DNA from: Periconia sp. R9002
Lineage: Eukaryota; Ascomycota; Dothideomycetes; Pleosporales; Periconiaceae
Length of the DNA stretch: 64,000 nt
Direction of reading: 5' to 3'
Assembly (NCBI GenBank): GCA_023627715.1
Contig: JAMAHW010000032.1
Span: 310,001 to 374,000 of the forward strand
The notes under the pieces are model-generated. The model did no database searches and was not told the DNA's origin. It saw only the letters and a list, made by a program, of their open reading frames with translations. Positions 12,520 to 23,425 of the stretch are shown in pieces. The translations under genes and the position numbers were made by a program. Position 1 is the stretch's first letter. The number at the start of each line of letters is the position of its first letter.

Positions 12520-14711
12520 ATGAACGTTATCAAACTACAGAGGTGAGTCCTCGCGCTTCCGTGCCCCTCGCCGGGTTCCCATGGAACGGACGGTTACCAG
12601 TAGGGGCGTTACTAACACAGCACCACCAGAAAATACCCCCAATTCGACCAAGGCGAGATCTTTGGTCTACAAGATGCCTTCCGCAAGCTCGACGTAGACG
12701 ACAAGGGCTACCTCGACGAGGCCACCGTCATCAAGTCGACCCAGCAGTCGGAGCACCAACCCTACGACGTCGTGCGCCAGGCCCTGAAGGAAGTCGAGCT
12801 CGATAGCTCGCGCAGAGTGGAACTCGACGATTATGTGGATGTGCGTATTCCCAGAGAGGGACAACATTCATTCCAGCCATTTTGCATCGTTCCGCAACTG
12901 ACATGATACCCCGCCCCACAGCTCATCGCCAAACTTCGCCAGTCTTCGCCCGCCCAGCAGCGCATGAACACCGGCCCTGTCCGCGCCAGAGCTGGCACCG
13001 GTTCAGGAGCCGCACCTCCTACTCCTGGCCATGCCCACAAGACGAGTACCGGTGGTGGTGGTCGCATTCAGGTCCAGGGCTCTTCTGCCAACGTGACGCA
13101 TACCATCAACGAGGACGAGCGCACCGAGTTCACCCGTCACATCAATGCTGTACTCGCTGGTGACCCTGATATTGGCGACCGCCTACCTTTCCCTACCGAT
13201 ACCTTTGAAATGTTCGACGAGTGCAAGGACGGCCTGGTACTGTGCAAGCTCATCAACGACAGCGTGCCGGATACGATTGACGAGCGTGTACTGAACAAAG
13301 TGGGAAAAAAGATCAAGTCGCTCAATGCCTTCCACATGTCGGAGAACAACAACATCGTCATTGAATCTGCCAAGGGTATCGGATGCTCCGTGGTCAACAT
13401 TGGTGCTGGCGACATCATCGAGGTTCGAGAGCATCTTATTCTGGGCTTGATTTGGCAAATCATTAGGCGTGGTCTTCTCGGCAAGATTGACATAAAACTC
13501 CACCCCGAACTGTACAGGCTGTTGGAGGATGATGAGACTTTGGAGCAATTCCTGCGCCTGCCCCCGGAGCAGATTCTCCTGAGATGGTTCAACTACCACC
13601 TCAAGAATGCCAAGTGGAACCGAAAGTAAGTGCCGACATTTCAGTATTTCTTTTATTTACAAGTTGAATCGCGCTGACATGATAAAGGGTCACCAATTTC
13701 TCCACCGACGTAAAAGATGGCGAGAACTACACGGTCCTACTCAATCAGCTCGCCCCTGACCAGTGCTCACGTGCACCACTCCAAACCCGGGATCTCCACC
13801 AGCGCGCTGAGCAGGTCCTCCAGAACGCTGATACGCTCGGATGCCGCAAATTCTTGACCCCAACCTCTCTGGTCGCCGGAAACCCCAAACTCAACCTTGC
13901 TTTCGTGGCCAACCTGTTCAACACCCACCCGGGTCTCGATCCCATCACTGAGGAAGAAAAGGCAGATATCGAGGACTTTGACGCAGAAGGCGAACGTGAG
14001 GCTCGTGTCTTCACTCTTTGGCTGAATTCCTTGGACGTGCAACCAGTTGTACAATCCTTCTTCGAGGACCTGAAAGACGGCACCATCCTTTTGCAGGCCT
14101 ACGACAAGGTCATTCCCGGCAGCGTCAACTGGCGCCACGTGAACAAGCCTCGAGAAGGGCAGGAACTGATGCGCTTCAAAGCGCTTGAAAACACAAACTA
14201 CGCCGTCGAACTCGGCAAGCACAACGCCTTCTCCCTCCCCGGTATCCAGGGCGCCGACATCACCGACGGCCAGCGAACCCTCACGCTCGGTCTCGTGTGG
14301 CAGCTGATGCGCAAGGACATTGTGAGCACGCTCAACGGGCTCGCGCAGCGGCTCGGCAAGCGCGAGATCTCGGATGCAGACATGATCCGGTGGGCCAACG
14401 ACATGGCCAAGCGCGGCACGGGCAAGGGCACGCAGATCCGCTCCTTCAAGGACTCGGCCCTGTCCAACGCCGTCTTCCTCCTCGACGTGCTCTCGGGCAT
14501 GAAGAGCTCGTACGTCGACTACGACCTCGTCGCCCCCGGCCGCAACGACGATGAGTGCTACCAGAACGCCAAGCTCGCCATCTCCATTGCCAGAAAGATG
14601 GGCGCCACCATCTGGCTTGTCCCCGAGGACATCGTGGCTGTGCAGTCGCGCCTTATTACTACGTTTATTGGTAGCTTGATGGCGACGCATGAGCGGATTG
14701 GTGGGAACTGA
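12520..14711 (+). CDS. Fimbrin/plastin actin-bundling protein (Sac6 family)
   Basis: Exons 12520-12542, 12630-12840, 12922-13625 and 13688-14711 give 653 residues, close to the usual 610-650. The first coding exon is only 23 nt and yields the typical N-terminus MNVIKLQRKYPQF. Residues 1-80 form a degenerate EF-hand pair (FRKLDVDDKGYLDEATV). Four calponin-homology domains follow, recognisable by DGLVLCKLINDSVPDTIDER, HLILGLIWQIIRRGLL, VKDGENYTVLLNQLAP, LKDGTILLQAYDKVIPGSVNW and QRTLTLGLVWQLMRK. Fimbrin crosslinks F-actin in endocytic patches and at the subapical collar of hyphae. All splice junctions keep frame. A coactosin-like actin regulator lies 5.5 kb downstream. Confidence 0.96.
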
Positions 14712-15775
14712 GCTCACCCTTCACGTCAGAGTCGGGAAGGAAGTAGGAAGAAACGCTGGTCGAGTTGGTGCAACTAGAGCGTGCATGTTTTTTGGTTTTC
14801 TTGTTCACATTTTTTTTGTTCTTTTTTTTGGTAAAAAGGGGGGAAAAATCAGGGAGGGGTGGGAGGGGGGAGTCAAAGCACGTCCGTAAACGTCCGTAGA
14901 TGGGATGAAATTATTTCAACAAACGGAAGAGTCTTCTTCTTCTTCTTCCTTCTACACGGTAAAAAAAGCGAATTCCCGCCAGATATTTCCGACATTGTCC
15001 CCTTCTTCCTGCCTGCATACATAGTAACCTAATCCCCTCCCCTGCCTCCCTCCCTCCCTACATGCATATATACATGTTGGATCTTGGCAGCTTCACCCCC
15101 ACTATGCGACAATTTTCCCCTTCCCGGGCATCTACGGGCAGAAGCCAACCCGAACTAACGAACAGGGAAGGGATTTGAATATCGGCACGTGGAATAGATG
15201 ATTGGCGTCACGATATTACCATTGCTAGTAGTATTAACATAGGTTAAGTATCGCCAAAAAGATATCATCAGTTAGGTACGTGCTCAACGCAGTAAATAAC
15301 ATTTCTTCTTCGCAATTGATTGGTGTAGCAGTAAACCACATAAAGGTAGCATCAAACGAATCTTCCACTTCTTCTGCTTGCTAAATCAGGTTTGCAAGGA
15401 ACTCAAGCTATTATTACACGGCTTTTGAGTTCGTATGCAGGTTCCTACTTGCTCCATTCAACATTCTTGCGTAATTTCCTTTGTAACTACCAAACCAAGA
15501 CATTCAGCTCTATACGATGTGGGATGCCTGGATATGCCAGTAAGTCGCGACGCTTATCTAAGATGTGTAGCGAGACCTTACTCTTACCACTTCCGTCGGA
15601 ATAGTTTAACTCTATTGGAATGTCGAGCTGTGGTTGACCAAGATCAAAATTCTCTCATTAAAAATCCGATGGATTAATCAAAGAATAAAGCTGAGTAGAG
15701 AGTTGATACAACTTTATCGTACAAATACACATACGCCAACATTACAAGACATGATTGTCTTCGTCCGAATTCTGT
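14712..15775. other. Intergenic between convergent fimbrin and FAD monooxygenase genes
   Basis: Holds 3' ends of both genes. The left part is T-rich and CT-rich; 15180-15770 is AT-rich with no supported gene. Confidence 0.6.
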
Positions 15776-17146
15776 TCACTCGGTGTGATACTTCATCTCA
15801 GGATACTCAGGCAGTGCCCATCTTGTTCCTCCTTCCGTGCCCCTATCTGGTATCATCTTATCGATCCCAAGCTTGGTAATCCACTTGGCGATGTTGTTCA
15901 AGATCCACACGGTCAATCGAGACGCTGGGAAAGGGAGCCAGGGCAAGTGTTGGAGCTCCTCGATAGGCGGCTTCACCAGCCTCTGATAATTCTTCAGCGC
16001 AGTGTCGACATCGTCGCCGTGGCGCGCGAGCTCGCCCGCAAGAATGTAGCAGCCGATCAGGGAACATGTTGTGCCGAGTCTGGGACGAGACGAAGGTCAG
16101 TGAAAATGGAATTCAGCGCATTTCCAGCGTACAATCGTTTGGTGCGGAAGCCCCGGGGTGAATACATACCCTGTGAAAGGAGCGGGACAATAGCCAGAGT
16201 CCCCAACAAGGGCAACACGTCCCTTGTACAGTTCGTCCATCTTCACCTGACCCTGCTCGTGCGCATAAAAGTTATCGCAGTTCTTGAGTCCCTCAACAAA
16301 GCGCTCCTTTTGCCAGTCCAAATCTTCCATGGTTTGCAGCCAGACTTTCTTCTGCTCCTCGATAGGCTTACTGTACGATGCACGCAGAGCCTCACTGTTC
16401 TTCTTAGTAAAGACGTATGCGCCAGTGACCGGACGGCCACTGGTTCGTGTGAGGAAGAAACACAACGGCATCAAGTACAACCGGGCTAAACCGCCCTCAC
16501 TCGCGATTCGCGGTATATCAAAGTAACAAGTGTGGATGCCTAACGACTTGAACGCGGCGTTGCTGATGTCTCGACCAAAGGCTAGACGGCGTGTGCGGGA
16601 GGATAGCCCGTCAGCGGCGATAACGAGGTCGTATTCCTTCTTCTGGCCGTCTGAAAAGGTGACCTCGGCGGAGTTTGCGGACTGGTGCAGAGCCTCGATG
16701 CTTTTGTTGAACTCGTACGTCAAAGAGCCCTTCTTGACCGACTGCTTCTCTTCTTCTTCTTCCACCCTTGCCCTTTGTGCAAGGCTGTCTTCGTAAAACA
16801 CTCGGACCATGTCTCCTCTCATGATTTCGTACTCGCTGGTCAACGCGATGCCGTGTTTGTCTGCTGGGTTGACTCCGAATTGGGCTACCGCCTTGTCGTC
16901 ATTGCCCACGACTTCGAGCCCGGTCTCGGCTACAGTATGCTCCTTCATGGTATGTAGGAGATTCATCTTCTTGAGAATCGGAATACATTGTGCTTTGAAG
17001 TCAATTTGCTGGCCAGATAGTCGAAGCTCAGGGCTGCGCTCTATTACGGTGACATGGTGAGCGCTGGTGATGGGGGAACGCTGGAGGAAGGATGCAAAAG
17101 CAGGACCGGTAATACCAGCACCTACTATAAGAATTCTGAGAGGCAT
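15776..17146 (-). CDS. FAD-dependent monooxygenase (PHBH/UbiH-like)
   Basis: Two exons on the minus strand, 17146-16170 and 16079-15776, give 426 residues. Residues 5-14 carry the Rossmann fingerprint ILIVGAGITG. The conserved DG motif appears as YDLVIAADGLSSRTR and the second FAD-binding GD motif as GRVALVGDSGYCPAPFTG. The intron lies directly after the last motif, and the join restores the family pattern GLGTTCSLIGCYILAGEL. Members oxidise aromatic or polyketide substrates with NAD(P)H and oxygen; the substrate here cannot be told. The C-terminus is short and has no clear membrane anchor. The gene is divergent from a sirtuin, sharing an 890-bp upstream region. I see no other secondary-metabolism genes nearby. 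Confidence 0.9.
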
Positions 17147-18036
17147 AACTCGTCACTGTGGTATAGCCTAAGGAGTTGTTCAAAATAGTGAGATTGTGAA
17201 TAATGTCATACAAGTAAGTGAGCATTGAATCATGGCGAACATGTACAAGACAAGACACGATCTATTTAAACACGAAACGTTTTCTACAGTATTTTGATCC
17301 AAAAAGACTGAAAAGCTAGAAAAATCCCCCCTTGGATACAACAACACGTGAGGCGGTGTTTTCGGTGTCGGAGAAAATATCTATGTCCGATCGCTGGATT
17401 GCGGCCGAGTGGTTTTGCCGGTAGTATTTCCGACGTGGAATTTGAAAACGTTTTCAAGGCTAATACGTCCCGGCATATTCAATAGACTATTAAAACTTCT
17501 ATATAATTTTTATGATGTGCCATCCCGGTTTCAATGTCTCGTGGTGGAGTAGCCGACAGCACTTGAGGCTAGCAATGTGGTAAGCGATGTCCTGTAGGGA
17601 TCTTTTATACTAAATTAGCTGAAAATTGCATAATTTCCTCACGAATATATTCATGTTACTTTTGAATTTAAACGTAGCTAGATTTTGTATGTTTGATGTC
17701 GGCTTGGCGTGACGCAAACATGTGGTCAAAGCTTCACAATTTATCGCTGCTGCCTTCTTCCCTCACGCGGGGTTGATAGCATACTTCGCAAACTCCTAAT
17801 CAAATCCAACCCTAACGCACACCAGGCAAATTCTGCCACGTTACGCCGTATATTCATACCTTTGCCGTCCTCTTTTAATACGATCAACCTTCAAAATAGG
17901 CCGCAAACACAAAGCCCACCGCCAACAGGTCGAGGAGAGCAAACCGTGGCGCAAATCGGAAAAGGGTCGGAAAGGCGACAAAAGCAGTAAAGAGAAAGGC
18001 AGAGGCAAAGTCGGTGGCAAAGGCCGAAACAGGAAG
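17147..18036. promoter_or_regulatory. Divergent promoter between FAD monooxygenase and sirtuin
   Basis: 890 bp between two divergent start codons, AT-rich in the middle (17450-17700). No protein frame is supported. A GCCGAGTGGTT string at 17402-17414 resembles a tRNA A box, but no B box follows. Confidence 0.6.
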
Positions 18037-19287
18037 ATGGGCCAGGAAGAGTCGCGCATGGTGGATGAGAATACTCCACCGGAAACACTGGAGAGTCGCT
18101 CACTTGAGGCAATCGCGAAATACATTAAAGATGGGCGGGCAAAGCGCATTGTGGTCATGGTAGGCTCCTACTTCACCATACTTTGGACGATTTTTACTGA
18201 ATTGAGTCTACAGACTGGCGCCGGTATCAGCACTTCAGCTGGCATTCCCGATTTCCGCTCCCCAGATACTGGCCTCTATGCCAATCTCCAACGTCTCGAT
18301 CTACCTTACCCCGAGGCCGTTTTCGACATAAACTTCTTTCGCAAAAACCCGCTTCCTTTCTACACACTCGCCCAGGAGCTCTATCCTGGTAGTTTTCGAC
18401 CCACAATCACACATTCGTTCATCACTCTTCTCCACCAGAAAGGGCTGCTATTGAAGCTCTTCACCCAGAACATTGATTGTTTGGAGCGAGAGGCAGGGGT
18501 GCCCGACGACATGATAGTCGAGGCGCATGGAAGTTTTGCCCGGCAGTGTTGCATCGAATGCAAAGCCCAGTATCCGGATGATCTGATGCAAAAAGCGATC
18601 AAGGAAAAGTCCGTGCCTAGATGCCAAAACGCTGAATGCAACGGTCTTGTTAAGCCCGAGATTGTCTTCTTCGGCGAGCAGTTGCCTACATCGTTTTTCA
18701 AGAATCGGTTCGTCCCAGAGGATGCCGACCTATGCATAGTTATGGGCACCAGTTTAACTGTGCAACCCTTTGCATCACTGCCGCAAGCTTGCCGCGATCG
18801 AACCCCTAGGCTTCTCATAAATTCCGAACAGGTGGGACTTTTGGGCTCTCGGGCAGATGACGTTTTGATTTTGGAAGATTGTGACACTGGTGTCAGAAAG
18901 CTGGCCGAGGCGTGTGGCTGGTTGGAGGAACTGGAAAGCTTGTGGGCAACCACGGCTGCCGGAAAACCGTTGGTAGAGAAAAAGAAGGTTGAAGAGGAGC
19001 CAAAGAAGTCTCGGGACGAGAGACTAGCCGATGAGGTTGATAAGTTGACGCAAGAAGTGGAGAAGAGCCTGAAATTACACAAAGAGCAACACGAGTGGCT
19101 GGCAAACCACATCGACAACAAGTTTGCACGGGTTCAGCGAGATGAGATGCCAACGACTCCCTCGGTCGAACCTTTGCGCACATCGAAAGGTGGCGCTCCC
19201 GAGTCAGACTTGGACGGATCCAAGACGAACCCAGGTGGAGGCTTGCAGCATGTGTTTCCCTGGATCGACAAGAAGCCATCACTTTGA
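18037..19287 (+). CDS. NAD-dependent protein deacetylase, Hst2/SIRT2-type sirtuin
   Basis: Exons 18037-18159 and 18214-19287 give 398 residues. An uninterrupted frame also spans the 54-bp intron, but removing it restores the NAD-binding string VVMTGAGISTSAGIPDFRSP. Catalytic His146 sits in MIVEAHGSF, and TQNIDCLER matches the family. Four zinc-binding cysteines are C154, C157, C178 and C183, followed by GLVKPEIVFFGEQLP. The C-terminal tail (about residues 300-365) is highly charged and likely coiled coil. Hst2-type sirtuins remove acetyl groups from histone H4K16 and other proteins, mostly from the cytoplasm, making nicotinamide and O-acetyl-ADP-ribose. A gene model without the intron would insert 18 hydrophobic residues into the cofactor-binding loop. 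Confidence 0.94.
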   Translation: MGQEESRMVDENTPPETLESRSLEAIAKYIKDGRAKRIVVMVGSYFTILWTIFTELSLQTGAGISTSAGIPDFRSPDTGLYANLQRLDLPYPEAVFDINFFRKNPLPFYTLAQELYPGSFRPTITHSFITLLHQKGLLLKLFTQNIDCLEREAGVPDDMIVEAHGSFARQCCIECKAQYPDDLMQKAIKEKSVPRCQNAECNGLVKPEIVFFGEQLPTSFFKNRFVPEDADLCIVMGTSLTVQPFASLPQACRDRTPRLLINSEQVGLLGSRADDVLILEDCDTGVRKLAEACGWLEELESLWATTAAGKPLVEKKKVEEEPKKSRDERLADEVDKLTQEVEKSLKLHKEQHEWLANHIDNKFARVQRDEMPTTPSVEPLRTSKGGAPESDLDGSKTNPGGGLQHVFPWIDKKPSL

Positions 19288-20177
19288 AGACCACCAAAGT
19301 TGTAAGACTGTCACTCTTTCAACATGCTCCTCGTAACCTGACCATTGCTGTGCACTGTGCACTCGGACAGGGTCACACACGATGGCCTTTTGCTGCGCAA
19401 CAGTCATGTGCTCGAATGGCATGAATACGCCATAATACCGGTTTCATCACTTGGTTTCTGTATCATTTGCAGCAATCTTCCGCATGCAATGTATTTACGA
19501 TCCAAATATTCAAGGAAAGGCCATACGTCCATGACACCGCGACAACGAAGTTGACAGGAAGCAAGGACCGCATGAGGAAGAGGTCGAGAATGGTTATGGG
19601 TACTTACACTATTTGAATCTGGCATCGTTCAAGAGCAGATACACAGCATGGCAGCTGGCTGATGATATACCAAGTACGAGAGAGCGATCTACCAAAACCG
19701 AGGTCGAAGAATTAGAATTGATCCATTTGACTTTGAGCTAGAATGGTGTTGGAGTTGGAGAGGGACGGCCGGCCAGCGACAAAAGGAGTTTGCCAATGTC
19801 CCTCCCACCACCGCCGAAATAGAAGTTTTAACCATGCATTCTGTAACATCCCCACTACACATGATGCCTCACCACTTCCGCAACTCGTGAAGGTAACGTC
19901 CCAACACCGCCACGGTTCAAGCCACGCTCACGTTCTCCCTCGCCCCCTCCCTAACCCCAAAACGTTCAAGTCAACCCCACCAAACCACAACGCGCGCAAC
20001 ATCCCTTCCCCGTGCAAACGACCCTCCACCGCTCCACAATACCTACCCTTTGTACCTATCCACGCAAACCTCCCCTTTTCCTCAATTCCCATACCTCTCC
20101 ACCAGGAACCCCCTTAGTCATTTCCCCTCTCCCTTCTTTCCTCACCCTTCCCCTCCACCCCTAAAATCCCTGGAGAA
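19288..20177. other. Intergenic between sirtuin and coactosin genes
   Basis: The last 300 bp are strongly C/CT-rich on the plus strand, a typical fungal leader before the coactosin ATG at 20178. No gene is supported. Confidence 0.6.
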
Positions 20178-20990
20178 ATGCCTCCACCAGGCGACATCCT
20201 CTCGGACCCGGAGATCGCCAAGGCGTACGAGGAAGTGCGATCCGACAAGTCGCCCCTGACATGGTTGATCCTCAAGTACGCATCCGCGACGTCGGACTCG
20301 CTGGCGCTGGCCAAGACGGGCGAGGGCGACATCAGCGAGGTGTGCGAGGAGCTGGCCGACGATGAGGCGGCGTACGCGTACGTGCGGATGAAGCTGGGGA
20401 ATGATGAGTACTCGGAACGGACTAAGTTTGTGTTTGTGGTTTGGGCTGGTGAGTTTTTTTTTGTTTTGTTTTTTGTTGTTGAAGGGGATTGGGGTGGACG
20501 GGGTTGGGGTTGGAACATGGCAGTATATAAATTTTTTTTTGTGATTATATACACTGTTTGTTTGACCACCCCAAAAACCTGTCACCACCTCTTCACCTCA
20601 TCCAATTACCCAGAAACAATCACCTCCTTTCCTCCTCCTCCCCCTCCTCCCCCCTTCATCCTCAAAACAATCCCTCTCTCCCTCCTCCCCGCTCTTCTAA
20701 CAACCCCCCCCCCCTCCAGGTCCCCAAACCAAAATCATGCGCAAAGCCAAGATGAGCTTCCAGTCGGGGCAGGTCAAGCAGGTGATCCGCACCTACGCCG
20801 TCGAGATCCAGACGAGCGACAAGAAGGAGCTGGATGCCGAGGCCGTCACGATGAAGTTGAGGAAGGCTATGGGTGCGAATTGTAAGTCTCATCTCTCTTT
20901 TTTTTGGGGGGGAGGGGGGTTGTTGGATGGGAACGGGGAGATTTGGCTAACGTGGTTTGTGTAGATGATAGACAGGGGTCTAATTATTGA
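20178..20990 (+). CDS. Coactosin-like actin-binding protein (ADF-H domain)
   Basis: Exons 20178-20448, 20720-20881 and 20965-20990 give 152 residues, the usual size for coactosin. Almost the whole protein is one ADF-homology domain. The first exon ends TKFVFVVWAG and the second continues PQTKIMRKAKMSFQSGQVKQ, the standard coactosin strand-helix region; the last exon supplies the short tail YDRQGSNY. Intron 1 (271 bp) is long for this window and holds a C-rich tract just before its acceptor. Coactosin binds F-actin without severing it and counters capping. Phases at all junctions agree. Confidence 0.93.
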
Positions 20991-21211
20991 GAGGGAAAGG
21001 GGTGGTGGTGATTTGATGATGTATGTTGTACAGACGAAGGTATTGTGTAGGAAGAAGGAGAAGGAGAAGAGGAAGATGCATATAACGAATATATAAAAAA
21101 AACATGTGAATTCCAAAAACATTACAAAGTCTAAAAGAATGTCTGGCAAGGACATTCGGGCGTTCGGGCGTTCATGGTTTGAAATGAAAGGCAATGTACT
21201 CGATGCAACTT

Positions 21212-23425
21212 TCATTCATACCACGTCCCATCACTAGGCAAACCGACCTCTCTAGAAGAGAACCCGCAATGTCCGATGACAACCGTATTTTCTTCTCTTT
21301 TGCACTCGATGAAATCCCCCCACTGAACAGCGTTTTCTTGTGCTGCTGTTTCATCTGGCCGCGCATGGCATGCAGCAGAGATAGCCAGCGAATTCGATCC
21401 CACCACTAGCATTCCACGATGATCCATCCTCCTCATACTCGACGATCCAAGAACAACGAATAAAATGATGACCATGACCAAAGCCAGCAAGATTCCCAAA
21501 GGGGAATAGGCGCATGTGATGAAATCTTCGCCGCAGTATCCCGGCGAGCTGGCCCCGTCGGCTAGATACGATCCGCGACGTCCAGGCCAATGAAAACAAG
21601 GCGAAGTTGTACTGTGGAATTTAAACATGGTGTATGGTTCCACCACAACTAAGAAGATGCTTTGCGAGGCCAGCCAGTGGATGATGATTGATATCACGAC
21701 AAGAGGGATTCCGTATCGATAAGGAAGCTGTAGGAAGTATCTGTCCCGCTGCATCCCGACAGGCTTTGTTGATACTCGGAGGCCTTTGCGTTGGGATTGA
21801 TAACCCGAGAATTCTTGATGCAAGAGCATCGAGGTTATGACGGCATTGTACGACACGTAGATGAGCGAGATGAGGAGTTGAGGTGAGTTGGCGAGGAAAA
21901 CGTTTGCGAATATGCCTGCAGTTCCAGCCGACGGTGTGCCGCTTTGGATCAACATGCGAGGATCCAAAACCCCCAGTCCCGCAGACAGTATGGAGGAAAA
22001 TGACTTCGTGCCCATGACCGCCGTGTAACCCCATATGAGAAGGGCTACGAGAACAACGACTGCGCCCGATAGACTGGAGATGTGTCAGTGAGAAGTGTAG
22101 GAATTGGTATCAATCATACCTTACGCGACGAGACAGGTGTATAGCTTTTTCTTTTTAATAGACGATGCCCAGCGTCGATGCACTGCATGGAATTGTTGCA
22201 TGGGTGGCCGTTCGCGCCACCGAACTTTTAATCGCAAAACGTCTGCTTGAGAGAGGAGGCCTCTCCCAGTGGTAGTACGATCCTCGACCGTAAGAAAAGA
22301 CGCAATTGCGTCTCCAATGGTAAGCATCGGCAGACCTCTCAGCCAATAAACCGCGAGTACGAGGGCCGCGCACTTGAGAGCATTGAATGCGATGACGATG
22401 GCGAGTAGGTGAATGCTGAATTGCAGTTTACACTGCAATTCCGAAGGCTGGCTCAAGCAATGGCTGATGGACGTCCCAAACGGTTGCCAATCCGAGGCAT
22501 TGTTCGCCTGCAGTACTGGAAGGTGGATTTGGACCTCTTGCCAGAAACACCTGCTGGTTCCGCGGAACTGTCCAAAGACCCAATCGTTCCCGGATTTGGT
22601 GCCGCACCCAGTGGATCGTACCACTTGCGTGTGGTCGTACTCGACCTTGTTTATCGTTGTCGAGTTGTCTGCCGGGACTGCCGGAACGAGAAACACATTG
22701 CCGCGTGACGATTGGAAAGCGCGGCTGTACGCGTCAAGGCAGGCCAGATTGTCCAGATATTGCAGATTTCCTTGTTGCAAGGCCGACTTGTACAAGTCAC
22801 GCGCTTCGTACTCATACGATACGTATCTCTTCGGAACAAACGTGTCTTGCTCTATCGATTGTTGTATATCGGGACGTAGTTGGAACACAGCATACATTTG
22901 CGTGGAAAGAGAGGAAAAAATGACGGAATTGTAACTGTTCTCATTTAGCACTCATCAACCAAACTAAATGATGTGAGGATTGTCTTGAGAGAGAGAGACG
23001 GACCACAAATGTAGGGGAAATGACGACACACCCAGAATCCACCATAGAACTCTTTTTCTTCTTTGCAGGTGCCTCGAGAATACGTTATGTAGGCTCGCGA
23101 TCCCAACGTCTAGATAATCGTCGCAGCGGTGTGCTTCATCGACCTCCTCCCTTGAAGGTGCAGACACACATTGCATACAATAATTGCTGGCAGCAAGCAG
23201 TAGGGTGCTCAAGATATTGATGACTAAATGTATCCCAGTATTGGCCTTCCGGATGCTAGAACAAGAAGATTCCGACAGCGTCCCTCGCCCATCGTTGAGA
23301 TTCCGGTTCGTGATGGCCCAGATGAGAAACGCAATGTTGACAATTAGTACAACCCCGGCCAAGACGGCGAACAAACTAAGAGTGCGTTTCCACTTCGCCT
23401 TCTGGTAGGTAGGATACTTCGACAT
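21212..23425 (-). CDS. DUF6536-type multi-pass membrane protein
   Basis: Three exons on the minus strand, 23425-23004, 22934-22125 and 22073-21212, give 697 residues. The N-terminal domain matches the fungal DUF6536 pattern: a first membrane helix after KWKRTLSLF, then ASNYCMQCVSAPSREEVDEAH and SSFPLHL. Further hydrophobic helices occur in exons 2 and 3 (for example LLAIVIAFNALKCAALVLAV, LSGAVVVLVALLIWGYTAV and LGILLALVMVIILFVVLG). The C-terminus keeps the family strings VVGSNSLAISAACH and VIGHCGFSSREV. Function is unknown; the family is common in ascomycetes, often in lineage-specific copies. Intron 1 uses a weaker GTCCGT donor, so that junction is the least certain. The intron-2 donor GTAAGG sits just before an in-frame TAA. 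Confidence 0.85.

Noticed and set aside
17402..17440. tRNA-like A box (GCCGAGTGGTT)
   Set aside because: No GTTCGANTC-type B box and no cloverleaf pairing follow.
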